Shown here: piece by piece, positions 31,072-33,714 of the stretch
Layout: the number at the start of each line of letters is the position of its first letter
Numbering within the stretch: the stretch's first letter is position 1
DNA from: Lentisphaerota bacterium
GTDB lineage: Bacteria > Verrucomicrobiota > Lentisphaeria > Victivallales > Victivallaceae
Length of the DNA: 33,714 nt
Reading direction: 5' to 3'
Assembly: GCA_015061605.1 (NCBI GenBank)
Contig: SUWH01000029.1
Location: forward strand, 1-33,714
Notes under the pieces: generated by a model
What the model saw: only the letters and a program-made list of their open reading frames with translations
What the model was told of the DNA's origin: nothing
The model's database searches: none
Translations under genes and position numbers: made by a program

Positions 31072-32520
31072 ATGGGCGGATTTTTCGGAGTTGCATCCAA
31101 AACGGATTGCGTAAGCGACATTTATTTCGGTACAGACTATCATTCACACCTCGGCACCAAGCGCGGCGGTCTGGCTGTGACCAATCCCGCCGGACGCATC
31201 GACCGGCGCATCCACGACATCAGTAATGCGCAGTTCCGCTCCAAATTTGACGGTGAAATAGCTTTATTCAGCGGCAATACCGGCTTCGGCATCATCAGCG
31301 ACACGGAAGATCAGCCGCTGGTCATTTCCAGCCAACTGGGAACTTTCGCCATCGTCACCGTGGGAAAGATCAACAACGTCGATGAAATTCTCGATCTTGC
31401 TTTTGCTTCCGGATGTTCACATCTGTCAGAATCCAGTAACGGCGAACCCAACCCGACCGAAGTCGTTGCCATGCTCATTTCCCGCAGCAACTCCATGGTC
31501 GCCGGTATCGAATACGCCCAAAAAGTGATCGACGGCTCCTGCTCCATACTGGTGCTTTCCGGAAACAGGATCTACGCCGCGCGCGACCGGTACGGACGCA
31601 CTCCGGTCATTCTGGGCAGAAAACCCGGTTCTTATGCAGTCACAATGGAAACCACAGCGTTCCCGACGCTGGATTATGAACTTTTCCGCGAACTCGGCCC
31701 CGGTGAGATCGTTGAAATCACTGCCGATGGAGTCTGTCAGCTCCGCGCCCCGGGACGGGCGATGAAAATGTGCAGTTTCTTCTGGGTCTACTACGGTTAT
31801 CCCTCCAGCAGTTATGAAGGAGTCAACACCGAAAGCGCCCGTTACCGCAACGGCGAAGATATGGCGGAACAGGACAAAGATATTCTGGAAAACATCGATA
31901 CTGTGAGCGGCATTCCCGATTCCGGTATCGCCCACGCCGTCGGCTACGCCCATGCCGCCGGCAAACCCTACCGCCGCGCCTTTGTCAAATACACTCCGAC
32001 CTGGCCGCGCAGTTTCACCCCGCCCAGCCAGAAGCTCCGGGAACAGGTGGCGCGGATGAAACTCATCCCGGTCATGGAACAAATTCAGGGCAAACGGCTG
32101 CTTTTCTGCGATGACTCCATCGTACGCGGAACCCAGCTGCGCGACACCGTCGGACGGCTTTACCGCCGCGGTGCCAAAGAGATCCATATGCGTTCAAGCT
32201 GTCCTCCGCTGCTTTTCGGATGCCGCTTTTTGAACTTCTCCCGTTCCCGCAGCGAACTCGATCTCGCCGCCCGCCGCGCCATCGCACGGCTTGAAAACGG
32301 CGACACATCTGATGAAACCATCAAGCAGTATCTCGAATACGGTTCGCCCAAATATCTCGCCATGGTCGATGAGATCCGCAAGGAACTCAATCTCTCTTCG
32401 CTCAAGTTCCAGAAACTCGAATCGCTGATCAAATCCATGGGACTCAATCCGGACAAGGTCTGCACCTACTGCTGGAACGGCAAAGATATCAACGACGAAG
32501 CCCCGGAATTTGAACAATGA
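31072..32520 (+). CDS. Amidophosphoribosyltransferase-like protein lacking the catalytic Cys
   Basis: 482 residues with the PurF layout: an N-terminal class II glutaminase-like domain (about 1-230) and a C-terminal phosphoribosyltransferase domain whose PRPP loop LLFCDDSIVRGTQLRDT is at 343-359. True PurF begins Met-Cys-Gly; here the mature N-terminus would be GGFFG and the QHRGQ-type block reads LGTKRGG, so glutamine hydrolysis should be lost while PRPP chemistry may remain. The ATG at 31072 is chosen because AAAGG is 7 nt upstream and the family motif starts there; the frame is open 29 codons further up into the repeat. The C-terminus has a CTYC pair. Overlaps speE by ATGA. Confidence 0.85.
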   Translation: MGGFFGVASKTDCVSDIYFGTDYHSHLGTKRGGLAVTNPAGRIDRRIHDISNAQFRSKFDGEIALFSGNTGFGIISDTEDQPLVISSQLGTFAIVTVGKINNVDEILDLAFASGCSHLSESSNGEPNPTEVVAMLISRSNSMVAGIEYAQKVIDGSCSILVLSGNRIYAARDRYGRTPVILGRKPGSYAVTMETTAFPTLDYELFRELGPGEIVEITADGVCQLRAPGRAMKMCSFFWVYYGYPSSSYEGVNTESARYRNGEDMAEQDKDILENIDTVSGIPDSGIAHAVGYAHAAGKPYRRAFVKYTPTWPRSFTPPSQKLREQVARMKLIPVMEQIQGKRLLFCDDSIVRGTQLRDTVGRLYRRGAKEIHMRSSCPPLLFGCRFLNFSRSRSELDLAARRAIARLENGDTSDETIKQYLEYGSPKYLAMVDEIRKELNLSSLKFQKLESLIKSMGLNPDKVCTYCWNGKDINDEAPEFEQ

Positions 32521-33365
32521 ACACCTGTCTTGAAGGTCATTGGGCAATTGAAGCCGGTCCCGCCTACGGTCAGTGCATCAAGGTTAAAGAAAAACTCTTT
32601 GAAAAACAAACCCCGTTCCAGAAAATAGAGATTTTCGACACCTGCGAAATGGGCAAACTGCTGATGCTTGACGGCATCATCCAGCTTACCTCTTTCGATG
32701 AATTCGCCTATCAGGAGATGATGGCACAACTGCCCTACTACGCCCACGGCAATCCTGAAAGAGTCCTCGTTATCGGCGGCGGCGACGGCGGCGTTCTGCG
32801 CGAACTTGCCCGCCACCAAGAGATAATCTCGCTCGACATCTGCGAAATCGACGAAGAAGTTATCAAAGCTGCCCGGAAATATCTTCCCGAACTTGCCTGC
32901 GGTTACGACGACCCCAGAGTGAAAATCAACATCGCAGACGGAAGCAGATTCATTCAGGATAAACCGGAATACTATGATTTGATCATCGTCGATTCCACCG
33001 ACCCCGGCGGTCCCGGCGCGCCGCTCTTTACCGCTGAATTTTACGCCGATTTGAAACGCTCCCTGCGCCCCGGCGGCGTTGTCGCCACTCAAGCCGAATC
33101 CCCGTGGCTGCTCCCCGGTGTGGTAAAGCAACTCTTTTCCGCAGCCAACGCAAACTTCAAATTCACCGGATACGGCGCAATCAGCGTCCCGACCTATCCA
33201 ACCGGCATGATCGCCGTCTGCGCCGCCTCCGATGACAAAAACATCACCTCCCCTGCCCGCGAAGTCGAACCGGAAATCGCTTCTCAACTGCGCTACTATA
33301 ACAGCACCATCCACCGCGCCGCCTTCGCCCAGCCCAATTTTGTCAAAAATTTGCTGCAAGGGTGA
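32517..33365 (+). CDS. speE: Spermidine synthase (polyamine aminopropyltransferase)
   Basis: 282 residues. The N-terminal beta domain (FQKIEIFDTCEMGKLLMLDG) precedes a methyltransferase-like Rossmann domain: VLVIGGGDGGVLREL (87-92) binds decarboxylated S-adenosylmethionine, CEIDEEVI and NIADGSRFI line the site, and LIIVDSTDP contains the catalytic Asp159, and GPGAPLFTAEFY follows. It transfers aminopropyl to putrescine. Length and motifs are normal. It overlaps the PurF-like gene by 4 bp, so the pair is co-translated. A 58-bp palindrome begins 6 bases after its stop. Confidence 0.95.
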   Translation: MNTCLEGHWAIEAGPAYGQCIKVKEKLFEKQTPFQKIEIFDTCEMGKLLMLDGIIQLTSFDEFAYQEMMAQLPYYAHGNPERVLVIGGGDGGVLRELARHQEIISLDICEIDEEVIKAARKYLPELACGYDDPRVKINIADGSRFIQDKPEYYDLIIVDSTDPGGPGAPLFTAEFYADLKRSLRPGGVVATQAESPWLLPGVVKQLFSAANANFKFTGYGAISVPTYPTGMIAVCAASDDKNITSPAREVEPEIASQLRYYNSTIHRAAFAQPNFVKNLLQG

Positions 33366-33371
33366 TTGGCT

Positions 33372-33429
33372 TATGGGGGAAGGGAAAAACTTTTTTTCAC
33401 GTGAAAAAAAGTTTTTCCCTTCCCCCATA
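33372..33429. repeat. 58-bp perfect palindrome after speE
   Basis: Both arms of 29 bp meet at CAC|GTG (33400/33401) with no loop and no mismatch; the arms carry GGGGGAAGGGAAAAAC and its complement. It is 6 bases past the speE stop. It may end transcription from either side although no clear T tract follows on the plus strand. Confidence 0.95.
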
Positions 33430-33438
33430 CCCCCATCC

Positions 33439-33472
33439 CTTTTCAAAAAAAGCGGGGTATTTTGCCGCTCCG
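33439..33472. repeat. Dispersed repeat, copy 2 (shared with 395-428)
   Basis: TTTTCAAAAAAAGCGG through TTTTGCCGCTCCG, same orientation as copy 1, immediately after the 58-bp palindrome. Confidence 0.75.
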
Positions 33473-33489
33473 CCTGTCCCGCCATAGCT

Positions 33490-33550
33490 CGCAGAGCGAC
33501 GGCGGATTGTCGCGGCACAGTCCGCAGAGCGACGGCGGATTGTCGCGGCA
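33490..33550. repeat. Two tandem copies of a 28-bp GC-rich repeat
   Basis: CGCAGAGCGACGGCGGATTG followed by TCGCGGCA occurs at 33490-33517 and 33523-33550, identical, with a 33-bp period. Only two copies and a 5-bp gap, so it is not a CRISPR array. Confidence 0.85.
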
Positions 33551-33714
33551 GGACGTGTGAAGTTCACTTTGATTTTCTGAACTTGTACACAGTTATCCCA
33601 TAAAATCAGAAAAACATCTGTTTTTTCAAGTTTTTCTGCGGAAGAAAATTGAATTTTGAAAAAGTGATTTTGTCAGATTTGTTTTGCGCAGGCAAAACGT
33701 GCGTGCCGGCAGGC

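Larger units (their letters stand above)
33366..33714. other. 349-bp non-coding tail with palindromes and repeats
   Basis: It holds a 58-bp perfect palindrome, the second copy of the 34-bp element, a 28-bp tandem repeat and a small hairpin GTTTTGC/GCAAAAC (33681-33687 with 33692-33698). I see no gene. Confidence 0.7.

Noticed and set aside
32466-33518. A 350-residue minus-strand open frame
   Set aside because: Antisense to speE, and its N-terminal part is translated from the palindrome and the 34-bp repeat.

Overview
The window most likely comes from a Gram-negative bacterium of the Lentisphaerota (Victivallis-like), within the Planctomycetota-Verrucomicrobiota-Chlamydiota group. LPS genes (WaaG- and WaaP-type core enzymes, KdsB) indicate an outer membrane. 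A pseudopilin with the [12 protein letters not shown] signature heads an operon with a DUF4838 glycosidase-like protein, a combination I know mainly from Lentisphaerota and Planctomycetota. The taxon is an inference from gene content; no rRNA gene is present.

Layout. 1-208: 5' end of an IS110-family transposase, cut by the window edge. 449-2420: waaG-waaP-like LPS core operon. 2552-3965: a Cys/Lys-rich lipoprotein gene and a TSUP transporter gene, divergent. 9431-3994 (minus): a tight operon nadC-ruvA-Na+ symporter-nfo-rpoN. 9432-9986: a repeat-rich gap with a 37-bp-arm inverted repeat and a perfect 88-bp tandem duplication touching the end of a DUF1015 gene. 11290-12492: a BaiN/HI0933-type flavoprotein, with a MITE-like repeat upstream. 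15907-12830 (minus): the classic rpmH-rnpA-yidD-yidC-jag cluster. 22025-16154 (minus): pseudopilin, secreted beta-sandwich-like protein, DUF4838 protein and M28/DUF4910-like peptidase in one operon, divergent from an AraC regulator (22217-23086). 26163-23087 (minus): TSUP transporter-rsuA and kdsB-histidine phosphatase. 27529-26309 (minus): rplU-purC. 30317-27749 (minus): rpmJ-rpsM-rpsK-rpoA-rplQ, without rpsD. 31072-33365 (plus): a Cys-less PurF-like protein overlapping speE. 33366-33714: palindromes and repeats.

How the parts fit. Most of the window is housekeeping: translation (six ribosomal proteins, rpoA, rnpA, rsuA), membrane-protein insertion (yidC, yidD, jag), DNA repair (ruvA, nfo), NAD and purine synthesis, and LPS. 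The accessory interest lies in four places: the AraC/pseudopilin/DUF4838 locus, whose promoter region carries a 21-bp-period direct repeat overlapping the -35; the PurF-like gene that has lost the glutaminase nucleophile; a histidine phosphatase lacking its second catalytic His; and several repeat families (two MITE-like copies, a shared 34-bp element near both window edges, and large perfect palindromes). Several annotated starts were moved to the codon that fits a Shine-Dalgarno sequence. I see no tRNA, rRNA, CRISPR array or replication origin.
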